A stretch of 64,000 bases of DNA, from the NCBI GenBank assembly GCA_947629795.1, contig CANRFC010000005.1:56398-120397 (forward strand). The letters are read 5' to 3'. Shown here piece after piece: positions 42,185 to 51,664 of the stretch (position 1 is its first letter; each line of letters starts with the position of its first letter). A program made the translations under genes and the position numbers. Source of the DNA: an uncultured Oscillospiraceae bacterium (GTDB lineage: Bacteria > Bacillota > Clostridia > Oscillospirales > Oscillospiraceae). The notes under the pieces are model-generated. The model was given only the letters and a program-made list of their open reading frames with translations, was not told the origin of the DNA and did no database searches.

Positions 42185-44200
42185 TCACTCAGCCGTTTCC
42201 GGAGTCTCCTCGGTCTCAGCAGTCTCCACAGGGGCCTCTTCGGCCTCCTGAGCAGGCTCCTCCACAAGCTCCTCATCCTCCGCGGGGCCCTCAAGGAGCG
42301 CGCGGATGGACAGGGAGACCTTCTTGTGGTCGTAGTCGATGTCGGTGATCTTCACATCCACCTCGTCGCCCTCGTGGACCACATCGGAGGGCTTCTCCAC
42401 CCGATGGTCGGCGAGCTGGGAGATGTGGATCAGGCCGTCCACACCGGGAACGATCTCGGCAAAGGCGCCAAAGTTCATCAGCTTGACCACCCGCACGGCG
42501 GCGGTGTCGCCGGGGTTATACTTGGCGATGAAGTTGGACCAGGGATTGGCGTCGGGGTCCTTCATACCCAGGGAGATCTTGCGCTTCTCGGGGTCGAAGG
42601 CGATGACGTACACATCCACCTCGTCACCGGGGTTGACCACCTCGGAGGGGTGCTTGATGCGGCTCCAGCTCAGCTCGGAGATGTGGACCATGCCGTCCAC
42701 GCCGCCGATATCCACAAAGGCGCCATAAGAGGTCAGGGACTTCACTACGCCGTGATAGTGCTTGCCCACCTCAATGTTGTTCCAGACTTCAGCGGCCTTC
42801 TCCGCCCGCTCAGCGGCGGCAACGGCCCGGATGGAGCCCACCACACGGCGGCGGGAACGGTTGACCTCGGTGATGCGCAGGCGCACCTTCTGCTTGACCA
42901 GCTCGGTGAGGGGCTGATCCCGGGGGATCCCGGTCTGGGAGGCGGGCACGAAGACCCGGACGCCCTTGATGCTGACCACGACGCCGCCCTTGTTCTCCTC
43001 GGTGACGACGCCCTCCACCACGGTCTTGTTCTCCTCGGCAGCCTCGATGTCATCCCAGCTCTTCACGCTGTCCAGCTTCTTCTTGGACAGCTTGACCTGG
43101 CAGTCCCGGTCACTGACCAGGACCACGAAAGCCTCGATCTCGTCTCCCACATGGACCAGGTCCTCCACCTTCGCCGTGGGGTCATCGGTAAGCTCGTCCA
43201 GCGGGATATAGCCGGGATACTTGATCCCCAGCTCCACGCACACTTCCGTGGGCGTGATGGCCGTGACGACGCCGGTTGCCTTTTCCCCCGTATGCAAAGT
43301 TTTGTCGAGCGACTTTTCCAGCAGCTCAGCAAAGGACTCTTCGATTTCCATTTTTTCTTCGCTCATTTTGTGAATAACCTCCTTTATGATCCACACAGGC
43401 GTGGATGCACCTGCGGTGATCGCCACAGAAGCCCGGTCCATCAATTTTTCCGGGTCAAGCTCGTCCGGTCGCTCCACCCAGAGCGTATCCGGGCACAGCG
43501 CACTGCACAGCTCAAAGAGCCGTCGGGTGTTGGCGCTGTCCCTGCCGCCAATGACGACCACGGCGTCGTTTTGGGCGGCTAAACGCTGGGCCTCGTCCTG
43601 CCGGGCGTAGGTAGCATTACATATTGTATCAAAGATTTTGAGGTTTGTACACAGTTTTTTTGCGTTTTCTTTGCAAAAATTCCAGACATTTTTGTTGCAG
43701 GTGGTCTGAGCGGCCATGGTGACCGGCCCTTTTGCCACATCCTGGTGATTTCTGAGATAAGTTTCCAGTTCCTCGGGGCCTTCGAAGATCAACGGATCCC
43801 GGCACCAGCCTGCAATCGCCCGTAGCTCCGGGTGCCCCGGCTCACCGATGAGGATGACCCGCCTCCCCTCCTCATCCGCCCGCCGCACCAGCTTGTGGAT
43901 GCGGGAGACGTTGGGGCAGGTGGTGTCCACCACCTGGGCTCCCTTGGCCCGGAGAAGGCGGTGGACCTCCTCCCCCTCCCCGTGAGAGCGAAGGATGACC
44001 AGAGCCCCCTCCGGGACTTCATCGGGCTTCTCCACCAGCGTTACTCCCTGAGCCATCAGGCGGTCAATGACCGAGCGGTTGTGAATAACGGGGCCCAGCA
44101 TCACACAGGGCCTTCCGCTCCGGGCGGCCTGCTGGGCCATCTCCACCGCCCGCTTCACCCCGTAGCAGAAACCGGCTGTCCCGGCCAGCGTGAGCTTCAT
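42185..44200 (-). CDS. ispH-rpsA: Fusion of HMBPP reductase (IspH) and ribosomal protein S1
   Basis: A 671-residue two-part protein. Residues 1-278 are IspH, the 4Fe-4S enzyme making IPP and DMAPP, with cluster cysteines in [22 protein letters not shown] and near [13 protein letters not shown]. Residues 290-640 hold four S1 RNA-binding repeats, the last two canonical ([49 protein letters not shown]), then an acidic tail. The fusion is known in Clostridia. A perfect Shine-Dalgarno and ATG at the boundary suggest separate S1 synthesis too. Its start overlaps plsC by ATGA. Confidence 0.95.
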   Translation of the reverse strand: MKLTLAGTAGFCYGVKRAVEMAQQAARSGRPCVMLGPVIHNRSVIDRLMAQGVTLVEKPDEVPEGALVILRSHGEGEEVHRLLRAKGAQVVDTTCPNVSRIHKLVRRADEEGRRVILIGEPGHPELRAIAGWCRDPLIFEGPEELETYLRNHQDVAKGPVTMAAQTTCNKNVWNFCKENAKKLCTNLKIFDTICNATYARQDEAQRLAAQNDAVVVIGGRDSANTRRLFELCSALCPDTLWVERPDELDPEKLMDRASVAITAGASTPVWIIKEVIHKMSEEKMEIEESFAELLEKSLDKTLHTGEKATGVVTAITPTEVCVELGIKYPGYIPLDELTDDPTAKVEDLVHVGDEIEAFVVLVSDRDCQVKLSKKKLDSVKSWDDIEAAEENKTVVEGVVTEENKGGVVVSIKGVRVFVPASQTGIPRDQPLTELVKQKVRLRITEVNRSRRRVVGSIRAVAAAERAEKAAEVWNNIEVGKHYHGVVKSLTSYGAFVDIGGVDGMVHISELSWSRIKHPSEVVNPGDEVDVYVIAFDPEKRKISLGMKDPDANPWSNFIAKYNPGDTAAVRVVKLMNFGAFAEIVPGVDGLIHISQLADHRVEKPSDVVHEGDEVDVKITDIDYDHKKVSLSIRALLEGPAEDEELVEEPAQEAEEAPVETAETEETPETAE
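43364..43385 (-). promoter_or_regulatory. Internal Shine-Dalgarno and ATG between IspH and S1 parts
   Basis: AAAGGAGGT at 43385-43377, ten bases, then ATG AGC GAA GAA (Met-279 of the fusion). Independent initiation would give a 393-residue S1 protein. Confidence 0.6.
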
Positions 44201-44790
44201 CTCGTCTCGGCCTCCAGGGCCGCGATGCGCTCGGTGAGCTCCTTGGAAATGGCCTCATACTCCTCCGCCGTCCCCTTCTTTGAGGCGGTCTTGGGATAGA
44301 ATGGCTCGCCAAAGACCACAGGGGTCCTGCCAAACCACTTCTTCCTGGCCGGGATGTACATGGGCACGATGGGGACCCCCGCCCGGACGGAAAACATAGC
44401 CGCACCGGTCTTGGCCTCACTGAGCTCCCCGTCGGCGTGGCGGGTGCCCTCGGGGAACATGATGAGCTTATCCCCGTCCTTGAGGCACTTCAGGGATCGC
44501 TTCACCGCTCCTACGTCGGCCTTGCCCCGGTCCACATAGAAGACCCCGGCCTTTCCCAGGAGCCAGCCGATCACCGGCACCCGGCCCAGCTCGGCCTTGG
44601 CCATGCACTGGGGCCGGACACCCAGCCCCAGGGCAAACACCACGAAAAAGGGGTCGCTCATCCGGGTGTGGTTGGGGCAGAGGATGGCGCCTCCCTGGGG
44701 CAGCCGCTCCCGGTGGATCGCCTTACAGGGGTGGAAGAGGTTGAAAAAGGGCCAGATGATACAGTAAAGGATGGCATAGACCGTCTTCAT
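44197..44790 (-). CDS. plsC: 1-acyl-sn-glycerol-3-phosphate acyltransferase (PlsC family)
   Basis: Second acylation in phospholipid synthesis at the membrane. The 197-residue protein starts with a hydrophobic segment ([16 protein letters not shown]), then motif I as NHTRMSDPF (His and Asp catalytic), and motif III as MFPEGTRH. It overlaps cmk and ispH-rpsA by four bases each. Confidence 0.93.
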   Translation of the reverse strand: MKTVYAILYCIIWPFFNLFHPCKAIHRERLPQGGAILCPNHTRMSDPFFVVFALGLGVRPQCMAKAELGRVPVIGWLLGKAGVFYVDRGKADVGAVKRSLKCLKDGDKLIMFPEGTRHADGELSEAKTGAAMFSVRAGVPIVPMYIPARKKWFGRTPVVFGEPFYPKTASKKGTAEEYEAISKELTERIAALEAETR

Positions 44791-45461
44791 GCTAACTTCT
44801 CCCGAATGGTCTGCAGGAGGGCCTCAAAGCTCTCCTCCAGAGAATTTCCGGTGGTGTCCACCAGCAGAGCGTCCTCGGCCCGGCGCAGCGGGGCGGCGGC
44901 CCGGCCGCTGTCCCGCTCATCCCGCTCAATGACCTCCCGGAGCACCGTGTCGTAGTCCGTGTCGGTCCCCCGCTCCTGAAGCTCCTCAAACCGCCGCCGG
45001 GCCCGGTCCTCCGCCGTGGCGGTGAGGAAAATCTTCACATCGGCGTCGGGCAGCACCACGGTGCCGATGTCCCGGCCGTCCATAATGACATTGTGGTTCC
45101 GGGCCATTCCCCGCTGCATCTCCAGCAGATAGGCCCGCACCGCCGGGTGGGCGGAGACCTGGGAAGCGGCACGAGAGACCGCCGGGGTGCGGATGGCCTC
45201 GGTCACGTCCTCCTGGCCCAAATACATATGCTGGAGCCCGTCCTCTCCGTAGTCCATCCGGATGGAGACCTGGGGCAGCAGTCCCTCCACCCCTCCGGCG
45301 TCGGCGGGGTCCACCCCGCGCTTCAGGGCAAACAGCCCCAAGGTGCGGTAGATGGCCCCGGTGTCTACGTAGAGATAGCCCAGCTTTGCCGCCAGGCGTT
45401 TGGCCATGGTACTCTTTCCGGCCCCGGAAGGTCCGTCCACGGCAATGCTCTTAAAACCCAT
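44787..45461 (-). CDS. cmk: Cytidylate kinase
   Basis: Phosphorylates CMP and dCMP. The 224-residue protein starts KSIAVDGPSGAGKSTMAKRLA (P-loop), followed by YVDTGAIYRTLGLFAL and DGRDIGTVVLPDADVKIFLTA. The ATG at 45461 lies inside the last codons of the flavoprotein gene with AGAAGG directly before it; the longer track ORF is a shadow. Order cmk-plsC-ispH-rpsA is common in Clostridia. Confidence 0.95.
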   Translation of the reverse strand: MGFKSIAVDGPSGAGKSTMAKRLAAKLGYLYVDTGAIYRTLGLFALKRGVDPADAGGVEGLLPQVSIRMDYGEDGLQHMYLGQEDVTEAIRTPAVSRAASQVSAHPAVRAYLLEMQRGMARNHNVIMDGRDIGTVVLPDADVKIFLTATAEDRARRRFEELQERGTDTDYDTVLREVIERDERDSGRAAAPLRRAEDALLVDTTGNSLEESFEALLQTIREKLA

Positions 45462-46725
45462 CCTTCTCACGCTCCAAGCAAAACTCCGCCGCGCCCTCAC
45501 CCGCTGCCCGCCCGGTACACCAGGCGATCTGCAGGTTGAACCCGCCGGTATAGCCGTCCACATCCAATAGTTCTCCTGCAAAGTATAATCCCTTTACAAC
45601 CTTGGAACCCATATCCCTGGCCGAGACCTCCTTGACCCGAACGCCGCCGGCGGTGACAATGGCCTCCTCCACCGGCCTGGTCCCCGTGATGGGAAAACGC
45701 AGAGCCTTTAAGGTCTCCAGCAGGCTCCGGCGCTGGGCCTTGGTCACAGCGTTGGCCTTCTCGCTCCCCTCCAGCCCCGCCTGGGAGAGCACTGTGGGGA
45801 TCAAACTCCGGGGTTCCAGAGTCTCCATCACCCGGCGCAGATCCCGGTTCGGGTTTTCGGCGAGCTCCCGCACCAGCCGCCGGTCCAAAGTCTCCCGGTC
45901 CAGAGCAGGCTTCAGGTCGATATAGGCGGTGTACTGCCCGCTCTCCGCATCCTCCAGATGGGCGCTGGCCGAGAGCACCAGAGGTCCTGACAGACCATAG
46001 TGGGTGAAAAGGAGTTCTCCTTGCTCCTCAAAGAGAGCCTTCTTACCGCCGCCCATGACCCGCAGCGTCACATTTCGCAGAGACAATCCCTGCATTTCAG
46101 CACAACCCTCCGCCTCCAGAGGGACCAGAGAAGCCCTTGGGGGCTCTACGGTGTGGCCGCACTGCCGGGCCAGGGCGTATCCGTCTCCGGTGGAGCCGGT
46201 GGCGGGATAGGAGAGTCCACCTGTGGCAAGGATGACCGCTTTACAGGTATATCGTCTTCCGTTCTCCCCCTTTACCCCCGTCACAGCGCCGTTCTTCAGC
46301 ACCAGGGCTGTGGCCCGGTCCTTGACGATATCCACTCCGGCTCTGCGGAGGGCCCGAAGGAGCGCATCGATGACATCGGCGGCCCTGTCGGAGACCGGGA
46401 ACACCCTGTCACCCCGTTCCACCTTCAGGGGTACGCCCAGGCTCTCAAAGAAAGTCATGGTATCAGCCGGGGAAAATCGGGTAAGAGCGGAGGTCAGAAA
46501 TCGCCCGTTCCGGGGAATATTGGCGATGCACTGAGCCACCGCGCAGGAATTGGTCAGGTTGCACCGGCCCTTGCCGGTGATGTAGAGCTTGCGCCCCAGC
46601 TTCTCATTGCGCTCCAGGAGGACCACCGAAGCTCCTCCCTCTGCCGCGGCCAGGGCGGCCATGCAGCCGGCGGCGCCGCCGCCCACCACGATGACGTTTG
46701 TCTCCAAGGGGTCAGTCCCCCTCAC
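45451..46725 (-). CDS. HI0933-family FAD-dependent oxidoreductase
   Basis: A 424-residue flavoprotein of unknown substrate. It has the dinucleotide motif VIVVGGGAAGCMAALAAAEGG and the family segment GRKLYITGKGRCNLTNS. A second FAD stretch VILATGGLSYPATGSTGDGY and the C-terminal LYFAGELLDVDGYTGGFNLQIAW complete the family pattern (often named BaiN-like, but bile-acid activity cannot be inferred). The start is GTG at 46725, or TTG nine codons later behind AGGGGG. It overlaps the regulator upstream and cmk downstream. Confidence 0.92.
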   Translation of the reverse strand: MRGTDPLETNVIVVGGGAAGCMAALAAAEGGASVVLLERNEKLGRKLYITGKGRCNLTNSCAVAQCIANIPRNGRFLTSALTRFSPADTMTFFESLGVPLKVERGDRVFPVSDRAADVIDALLRALRRAGVDIVKDRATALVLKNGAVTGVKGENGRRYTCKAVILATGGLSYPATGSTGDGYALARQCGHTVEPPRASLVPLEAEGCAEMQGLSLRNVTLRVMGGGKKALFEEQGELLFTHYGLSGPLVLSASAHLEDAESGQYTAYIDLKPALDRETLDRRLVRELAENPNRDLRRVMETLEPRSLIPTVLSQAGLEGSEKANAVTKAQRRSLLETLKALRFPITGTRPVEEAIVTAGGVRVKEVSARDMGSKVVKGLYFAGELLDVDGYTGGFNLQIAWCTGRAAGEGAAEFCLEREKDGF

Positions 46726-47581
46726 TGGTCTTTTCGTAGACCTCGTACTCGTCCCAGATCTGCTCCAGCTTGTTGAAGGTCCCCGAGAGCTCTGCCCCCT
46801 TCTTCCGGCTCACCGCCACGATAAGGGCGTTGACCAGACTCAGCGGAGCCACCAGAGAATCCCCAAAGGAGATCATATCGCTGCGTGCCATCAGCCTGTA
46901 ATCGGAAATGCCCGCCAGAGGGGACGCCGGGGAATCCGTAATGGCAACGGCCGTGGCCCCCCGATCCTTGGCGTAGCGCATGGCCCTCACCGTACGCTTG
47001 GAATAGCGGGGGAAGCTGATGCCCACCAGTACATCCCCCTCTCCAATGCGCAGGATCTGCTCAAAAAGCTCACTGGAGGAATTTGACTGGGCAACTGTCA
47101 CGTTGTCAAACATCATATTGAAGTAAAGTCCCAAGAAGGAGGCCAGGGCATAGGCCGAGCGGACCCCCAGGATATAGATCCGCCGGGCCTTCAGAAGGGC
47201 GTCCACGCTCTTGTCGAAGTCATCCTTGTCGATCCCCTCCAGGGTAAGGCGGATGTTCTCAGCATCGGCGTGCATCACCATGGGCAGCACGTCCTGCTTG
47301 CCCAGCCGGTCGTTGGTGACCTCGATGCGCTGTACTGCCGTGAGCTTGTTGCGGATCATCTCCTGAAGAGCCCGCTGCATGGCGGGATAGCCGTCATAGC
47401 CCAGCTCAGCGGCAAAGCGGACCACCGTGGACTCGCTGACCTCGGTGAGCTTTCCCAGCTTCCCGGCAGTCATGAAGGCCGCTTTGTCGTAGGAATTCAA
47501 AATGTAGTTGGCAATGCGCTTCTGCCCCTTGGAAAAAGTGGGCATCCCGCTCTGAATGGCGGTCAGGATATCTTTTGTCAT
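46712..47581 (-). CDS. MurR/RpiR family transcriptional regulator
   Basis: A 289-residue DNA-binding protein. The N-terminal helix-turn-helix is of RpiR type (FSKGQKRIANYILNSYDKAAFMTAGKLGKLTEVSESTVVRFAAELGYDGYPAMQ). The C-terminal SIS domain (residues 125-270) would bind a phosphosugar (ILGVRSAYALASFLGLYF, GISFPRYSKRTVRAMRYAKDRGA). GGAGGTCCC precedes the ATG. It heads the flavoprotein-cmk-plsC-ispH-rpsA run; its target sugar pathway is not nearby. Confidence 0.92.
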   Translation of the reverse strand: MTKDILTAIQSGMPTFSKGQKRIANYILNSYDKAAFMTAGKLGKLTEVSESTVVRFAAELGYDGYPAMQRALQEMIRNKLTAVQRIEVTNDRLGKQDVLPMVMHADAENIRLTLEGIDKDDFDKSVDALLKARRIYILGVRSAYALASFLGLYFNMMFDNVTVAQSNSSSELFEQILRIGEGDVLVGISFPRYSKRTVRAMRYAKDRGATAVAITDSPASPLAGISDYRLMARSDMISFGDSLVAPLSLVNALIVAVSRKKGAELSGTFNKLEQIWDEYEVYEKTSEGD

Positions 47582-47613
47582 AGGGACCTCCGGCTTTTGA
47601 ACATTCTTTTTCT

Positions 47614-47642
47614 ATCATAGCCGCATTGGGAGAAAAAAGCAA
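47614..47642 (-). promoter_or_regulatory. Promoter of the MurR/RpiR-led operon
   Basis: Minus strand TTGCTT, 17-base spacer, TATGAT, about 35 bp before the ATG. It has no nearby alternative, so it may drive cmk and ispH-rpsA as well. Confidence 0.75.
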
Positions 47643-47683
47643 GTCCTTTTGCAAGTTTCCCTTCAAATCTTGCAAGGCTCAAC

Positions 47684-48388
47684 TCACTCCAGAAGAATCC
47701 CGATCTCTTCGTCCGTTAAGTACCGCCATGCACCGGAGGGCAAGTCCCCCAGGAGAAGGCGCCCCTCCCGCACCCGGACCAGGCGCCGGACCTCCAGCCC
47801 TGCCTGGGCGCACATCCGCCGGACCTGGCGGTTCTTCCCCTGGTGGATGACCACCGAGAGGACGCCCCCATCCCCGCTCCGGCGCAGGACCTCTGCCCGG
47901 GCCGGGGCCAGGGCGTCGCCGTCCAGCTCCATGGGGCCCCGGAGGACGGGCAGTGCGGCGTCCAGGTCCCCCCGCACCGTCACCCGGTACTCCTTCTCCA
48001 CCTCGTGGCTGGGATGGAGGAGCTGCTGGGTACCGGCGCCGTCGTTGGTGAAGAGAAGCAGACCTTCGGAATTCAGGTCCAGCCGGCCCACCGGCCACAC
48101 CCGGCAAGGGCAGTCCCTCACCAGCTCTGCTGCCGTCCGACGGCCCCGTTCGTCCGAGAGGGTGGTCACATAGCCCCGGGGCTTGTGGAGCATGAGCCAC
48201 ACCGGCCGCTCCGTACGTAGGACAACCTTGCCGTCCAGACATACCCGGTCCCGGTCCGGGTCGGCCTTGTCCCCCACCTGGGCCGGCCGGCCGTTCACCG
48301 TCACCCTCCCGGCGGCGATGAGCTCCTCCGCCGCCCTCCGGGAGCACACCCCGGCGGCGGACAGGAGTTTTTGCAGCCGCTCCTCCAT
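47684..48388 (-). CDS. RsuA/RluB-type pseudouridine synthase
   Basis: Isomerises a uridine of rRNA. The 234-residue protein has the N-terminal S4 RNA-binding domain (RLQKLLSAAGVCSRRAAEELI) and the catalytic VGRLDLNSEGLLLFTNDG with its Asp. The C-terminal HQGKNRQVRRMCAQAGLEVRRLVRV follows. The ATG at 48388 is four bases past the carboxypeptidase stop. Whether it targets 23S (RluB) or 16S (RsuA) cannot be decided. Confidence 0.94.
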   Translation of the reverse strand: MEERLQKLLSAAGVCSRRAAEELIAAGRVTVNGRPAQVGDKADPDRDRVCLDGKVVLRTERPVWLMLHKPRGYVTTLSDERGRRTAAELVRDCPCRVWPVGRLDLNSEGLLLFTNDGAGTQQLLHPSHEVEKEYRVTVRGDLDAALPVLRGPMELDGDALAPARAEVLRRSGDGGVLSVVIHQGKNRQVRRMCAQAGLEVRRLVRVREGRLLLGDLPSGAWRYLTDEEIGILLE

Positions 48389-48392
48389 ACAT

Positions 48393-49808
48393 TCACCCTC
48401 TCTCCATAGAAAGCGCGGCCAGGGGCTCCCCCTCGCCGCGCAGGGACTGAAAGATCCTCTCAAACAGGGACAGTTTCGGCTCGTTCACCGGGCAGGACCC
48501 GGCGTAGAGCAGATAGGTCTCTCCAATGGGCTCCTCCCCCAGCAGGAAGGTGAGCTTCCCGGCAATGGCCCCCTCCTCCACCGGGGCCTGGACCATATCG
48601 GGCAGAGTAATCAGGGCCCGCACCTTCTCCTCCCCGCCCAGGGGATAGGCCACAGCCCGGGCGGTGACCACTTCCACCGTGGGAAGCACGCTCCCCCGCA
48701 CCTCCAGGCTCCGGAAGACCTTTCCCGCCCGGCACAGGGGCTGCATGCGGCACAGGCCGAAGCCGTAATCAAAAAGGGCGGCGTGGTCATCCCAGTCGTC
48801 CCGATCCTTCAGGGTCACGCAGATGAGGGTCATCCCCTCCCGCTCCGCCCCCGAGACCAGGGTCCGCCCGGCGGCATCGGTGTAGCCGGTCTTGAGCCCC
48901 ACGCATCCCTCATACCGCCACAGCAGCTTGTTGTGGTTGGCAAGGCTTCGCCCCGCCACAGTGGCCGTCTTGGTGGAGACGATCTTCCGCAGGGTCTCGT
49001 TCTCCAGCACCGCCCGGCCCAGCAAGGCCAGGTCATAGGCTGAGGACAGATGTCCCTCCTGGTCCAGTCCGTTGGGGTTTTCAAAGTGGGTGTCCTCCAT
49101 GCCCAGCTCGGCGGCCTTCTCGTTCATCCAGCCCACAAAGGTCTCCACATCCCCGGCGCACCCGCCGGCGATGGCCAGGGCCGCGTCATTTCCCGAGGCC
49201 AGCAGCAGCCCATAGAGCAGCTCCTCCAGGGTCAGCTCCTCCCCCACCTTCAGGTACATGGAGGAACCCTCGGCCTGGTATTCCCTCTTGACCTCCACCA
49301 CGCTCTGGAGGTCGGGAGTGGACTCCACCGCCACCAGGGCAGTCATCAGCTTGGTGGTGGAGGCGATGAGCCGGGGGGTATGGGCCTCCTTCTCAAAGAG
49401 GACCCGCCCGGTGGAGGCCTCCATCAGAATGGCCGACGCGGCAGACACCGCCGGAGCCGGGGCGGGCCCCCCAGTCTCCTCTTCCGGGCCCGCTGAGCCC
49501 TCCGGGGGTTCTGAGGCTTCCGGGCTCTCCGGGACTGCTAAAACTTCCGGGCTTTCGGAGGCCCCTGGGTCCGCAGAAACCTCCGGATCTTCTGAGACTG
49601 CCGGGTTTCCCGAAACCTTCGGGCTTTCCGGGCCTGCCGGAGCTTCCCCGGCTTCCGGGCTCTCAGAGTCCGTCGGGGCTTCCGGGCCTGCCGAGCTTTC
49701 CGGCACTTCCGCCACCCTCGGGCTCTCCGGGACTTCGGGACCCTCCACACCCAGGCAAAACGGGCACAACACAATTGCGGCCAGCAAGGCCGCGCAGATC
49801 CGCTTCAT
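48393..49808 (-). CDS. D-alanyl-D-alanine carboxypeptidase (DacF-like) with a long Ser/Pro/Glu-rich linker
   Basis: Class C penicillin-binding protein that trims pentapeptides. Of 471 residues, the first 20 are a signal peptide (ICAALLAAIVLCPFCLG). About 110 residues of degenerate PES/PEV/SED repeats follow. The PBP5 domain then shows STTKLM (catalytic Ser and Lys), SGNDAA and LKTGYTDAAG, and a C-terminal beta domain. The linker between signal and enzyme is unusual for the family, where the enzyme normally begins directly after cleavage. Placement near gerW and scpAB and family resemblance hint at a sporulation role. Confidence 0.92.
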   Translation of the reverse strand: MKRICAALLAAIVLCPFCLGVEGPEVPESPRVAEVPESSAGPEAPTDSESPEAGEAPAGPESPKVSGNPAVSEDPEVSADPGASESPEVLAVPESPEASEPPEGSAGPEEETGGPAPAPAVSAASAILMEASTGRVLFEKEAHTPRLIASTTKLMTALVAVESTPDLQSVVEVKREYQAEGSSMYLKVGEELTLEELLYGLLLASGNDAALAIAGGCAGDVETFVGWMNEKAAELGMEDTHFENPNGLDQEGHLSSAYDLALLGRAVLENETLRKIVSTKTATVAGRSLANHNKLLWRYEGCVGLKTGYTDAAGRTLVSGAEREGMTLICVTLKDRDDWDDHAALFDYGFGLCRMQPLCRAGKVFRSLEVRGSVLPTVEVVTARAVAYPLGGEEKVRALITLPDMVQAPVEEGAIAGKLTFLLGEEPIGETYLLYAGSCPVNEPKLSLFERIFQSLRGEGEPLAALSMERG

Positions 49809-49849
49809 CAGGCACTACCTCACAAACAGGGATAGTGCCAGTATGCCGC

Positions 49850-50260
49850 TTAGAAGTCCTGAATATCCTTCTTTTCCTTCTGCTTGTCCAGGAAGTCGGT
49901 GACCTTGTCCAGCACCTGGGGCAGCAGCTCCACCAGCCGGTCCACCGCGCCGTCGGAGGGAGAGAGCACCGGCAGGATGCGCACGTCATTGCCCCGGATG
50001 ACCAGGAAGGAGACCGGGTCGATGTTCATCCCCGCACCGCCGCCGCCGCCAAAGGAGTTGTTGGCGCCAGGCTGCTGAGCCTTGGTGGCAAAGTCGGTGC
50101 CGCCCACCCCAAGGCCGAAGCTCACCTTGGAGATGGGGATGATGGTGACCTCTCCGGCCCGGATGGGCTCCCCCACCACGGTGTTCACGTCCACCATGGC
50201 CTTGATCTTGTCCATGGTCTCCTTCATGAGGTCGGAAACAGGGTACTTTTTCTCTTCCAT
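49850..50260 (-). CDS. gerW: GerW/YtfJ family sporulation protein
   Basis: A 136-residue protein starting MEEKKYPVSDLMKETMDKIKAMVDVNTVVGEP, the YtfJ/GerW signature. A Gly-rich loop NSFGGGGGAGMNIDPVSFLVI and a helical tail follow. In Bacillus, GerW is needed for germination response to L-alanine. The ATG at 50260 has AAAGGA nine bases upstream; an ATG three codons earlier overlaps the DUF2953 stop. It is cotranscribed with DUF2953, as is usual. Confidence 0.92.
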   Translation of the reverse strand: MEEKKYPVSDLMKETMDKIKAMVDVNTVVGEPIRAGEVTIIPISKVSFGLGVGGTDFATKAQQPGANNSFGGGGGAGMNIDPVSFLVIRGNDVRILPVLSPSDGAVDRLVELLPQVLDKVTDFLDKQKEKKDIQDF

Positions 50261-50265
50261 AATGC

Positions 50266-50907
50266 TCATCCTTTCAGCTTTTGGGCATTTTTATACCCGA
50301 AATAAGCTTTCAAAAATTTGACGCCGAAAATCACGGCGAAGCTCACCAGCTGTCCGATCCTGGCGGAGAAGGCCCCCTTGACGTAGATGGCCGGCTCCTT
50401 GGCCTGGAAGTCCAGGCCGGTGTGGATACGGTAGTCCTTTATCTCAAAATTGTGCTCAAAAATGGGCCAAATCATACCGATCGCCGCGTTTGCATAGCCA
50501 AAAGTCATGGCTGTCTTGGCAGCGTCCCGGCCGCCAGCGGCGGTGTAGTCCAGGCAGAGGATGTCGATGCGGATGCGGCGCTTCAGGGCTCCGGCGGCCT
50601 CTCCCACCAAGGGAAGGAAAGTCTTGACCAGGCCCAGAGGGCCGCCCTTGGGGGGCTTTTTGCCCTCATTTTGGTCCTCATCCGGGCTCTTCTTCCCCCT
50701 GCTTTTTGGCTTCGACTCCCCTTTTTTGGACTTCTTCTCCCCCTTTTTTTGTGCCGTCGTTCGGGGAAAAACGAGAATGGGGACGCCCGCGGCTCTGATC
50801 CAGACCTTGACCCCCTCGGCGGAGTATTCAGCCTCTCCCCCCACCCGGATGAGCCCGATGAGAAAGAGGGCCAGGAGGATCACTCCCACCACCTTGAGTG
50901 CGGTCAT
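50266..50907 (-). CDS. DUF2953 domain-containing membrane-associated protein
   Basis: The 213-residue protein has an N-terminal helix (VVGVILLALFLIGLI), a beta segment, then a strongly basic Lys-rich stretch (KKGEKKSKKGESKPKSRGKK, about 52-80). The DUF2953 core follows (DILCLDYTAAGGRDAAKTAMTFGYANAAIGMIWP). The family sits next to GerW in spore formers; its molecular role is unknown. ATGA overlap with scpB. Confidence 0.88.
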   Translation of the reverse strand: MTALKVVGVILLALFLIGLIRVGGEAEYSAEGVKVWIRAAGVPILVFPRTTAQKKGEKKSKKGESKPKSRGKKSPDEDQNEGKKPPKGGPLGLVKTFLPLVGEAAGALKRRIRIDILCLDYTAAGGRDAAKTAMTFGYANAAIGMIWPIFEHNFEIKDYRIHTGLDFQAKEPAIYVKGAFSARIGQLVSFAVIFGVKFLKAYFGYKNAQKLKG

Positions 50908-51650
50908 GGAGCGCTCTCCTCCGGGGAGGGGTTTTCCCCCTGAGGCCGGCTCTCCTCCGGGGATGAGCTCTCTTCCGCCTCCTGGGCCGCCAGGACCTGG
51001 GCGGCGGCCGAGAGTTCCTCGTCGGTGATCTCCCCGTCCGGGGAGGCATCGGCCGTCTCTTCAGCCTGGGCAGCCTCCTTCTTCTGGAGCTCCTCCACCT
51101 GCATCTGCATGTCCAGGGTGATCTGCTCGTCCTCGGCGGAGGCAGAGGGCAGGTCGGGCAGCTCCTCCAGGCTGGAAAGGCCGAAGGAACGCAGGAAGTT
51201 CTGAGTGGTCCGGTAGAGGATGGGACGGCCGGGCACGGCCAGGCGGCCGCACTCCTCGATGAGCTCCCGCTCGGTGAGCAGTCCCACGGTATAAGTGCTG
51301 TCCACCCCCCGGATCTGGTCTACGTAGGCCTTGGTGGTGGGCTGATTATAGGCGATGATGGACAGGACCTCCAGAGCGGGCTGGCTCAGCCGGGCAGGCT
51401 TCCTGCTCTCAAACGCCTTGCGGATATATGTGGCAAACTCGGGAGCCGAGCAGAGCTGATAGCAGCTATCCAGCCGGATCAGGCGGATGCCCCGGCGCTC
51501 GTAGCTGTAATCGTCGGCCAGCTTCTGACACACGGCGTCCACCGTGGCCCGGTCCACCTCCAGGGCCATGCAGATGCGCTCCACTCCCACCGGCTCACCG
51601 GCGGCAAAGAGGATGCCCTCGATGGCGGCCTCCACTTCCTTGATATCCAC
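50904..51650 (-). CDS. scpB: Segregation and condensation protein B
   Basis: Kleisin-associated winged-helix subunit of the SMC complex. The 248-residue protein has ILFAAGEPVGVERICMALE, RLSQPALEVLSIIAYNQPTTKAYVDQIRGVDS, and LRSFGLSSLEELPDLP. A low-complexity acidic tail of about 70 residues follows the usual end of ScpB. The start is GTG at 51650 with GGGGG seven bases upstream. Confidence 0.95.
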   Translation of the reverse strand: MDIKEVEAAIEGILFAAGEPVGVERICMALEVDRATVDAVCQKLADDYSYERRGIRLIRLDSCYQLCSAPEFATYIRKAFESRKPARLSQPALEVLSIIAYNQPTTKAYVDQIRGVDSTYTVGLLTERELIEECGRLAVPGRPILYRTTQNFLRSFGLSSLEELPDLPSASAEDEQITLDMQMQVEELQKKEAAQAEETADASPDGEITDEELSAAAQVLAAQEAEESSSPEESRPQGENPSPEESAP

Positions 51651-51664
51651 TGAGCATCCCCCTC

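Noticed and set aside
49480-49760. CRISPR-like repeats in the dacF-like gene
   Set aside because: Repeats are short, degenerate and in frame, encoding a Pro/Glu/Ser linker.
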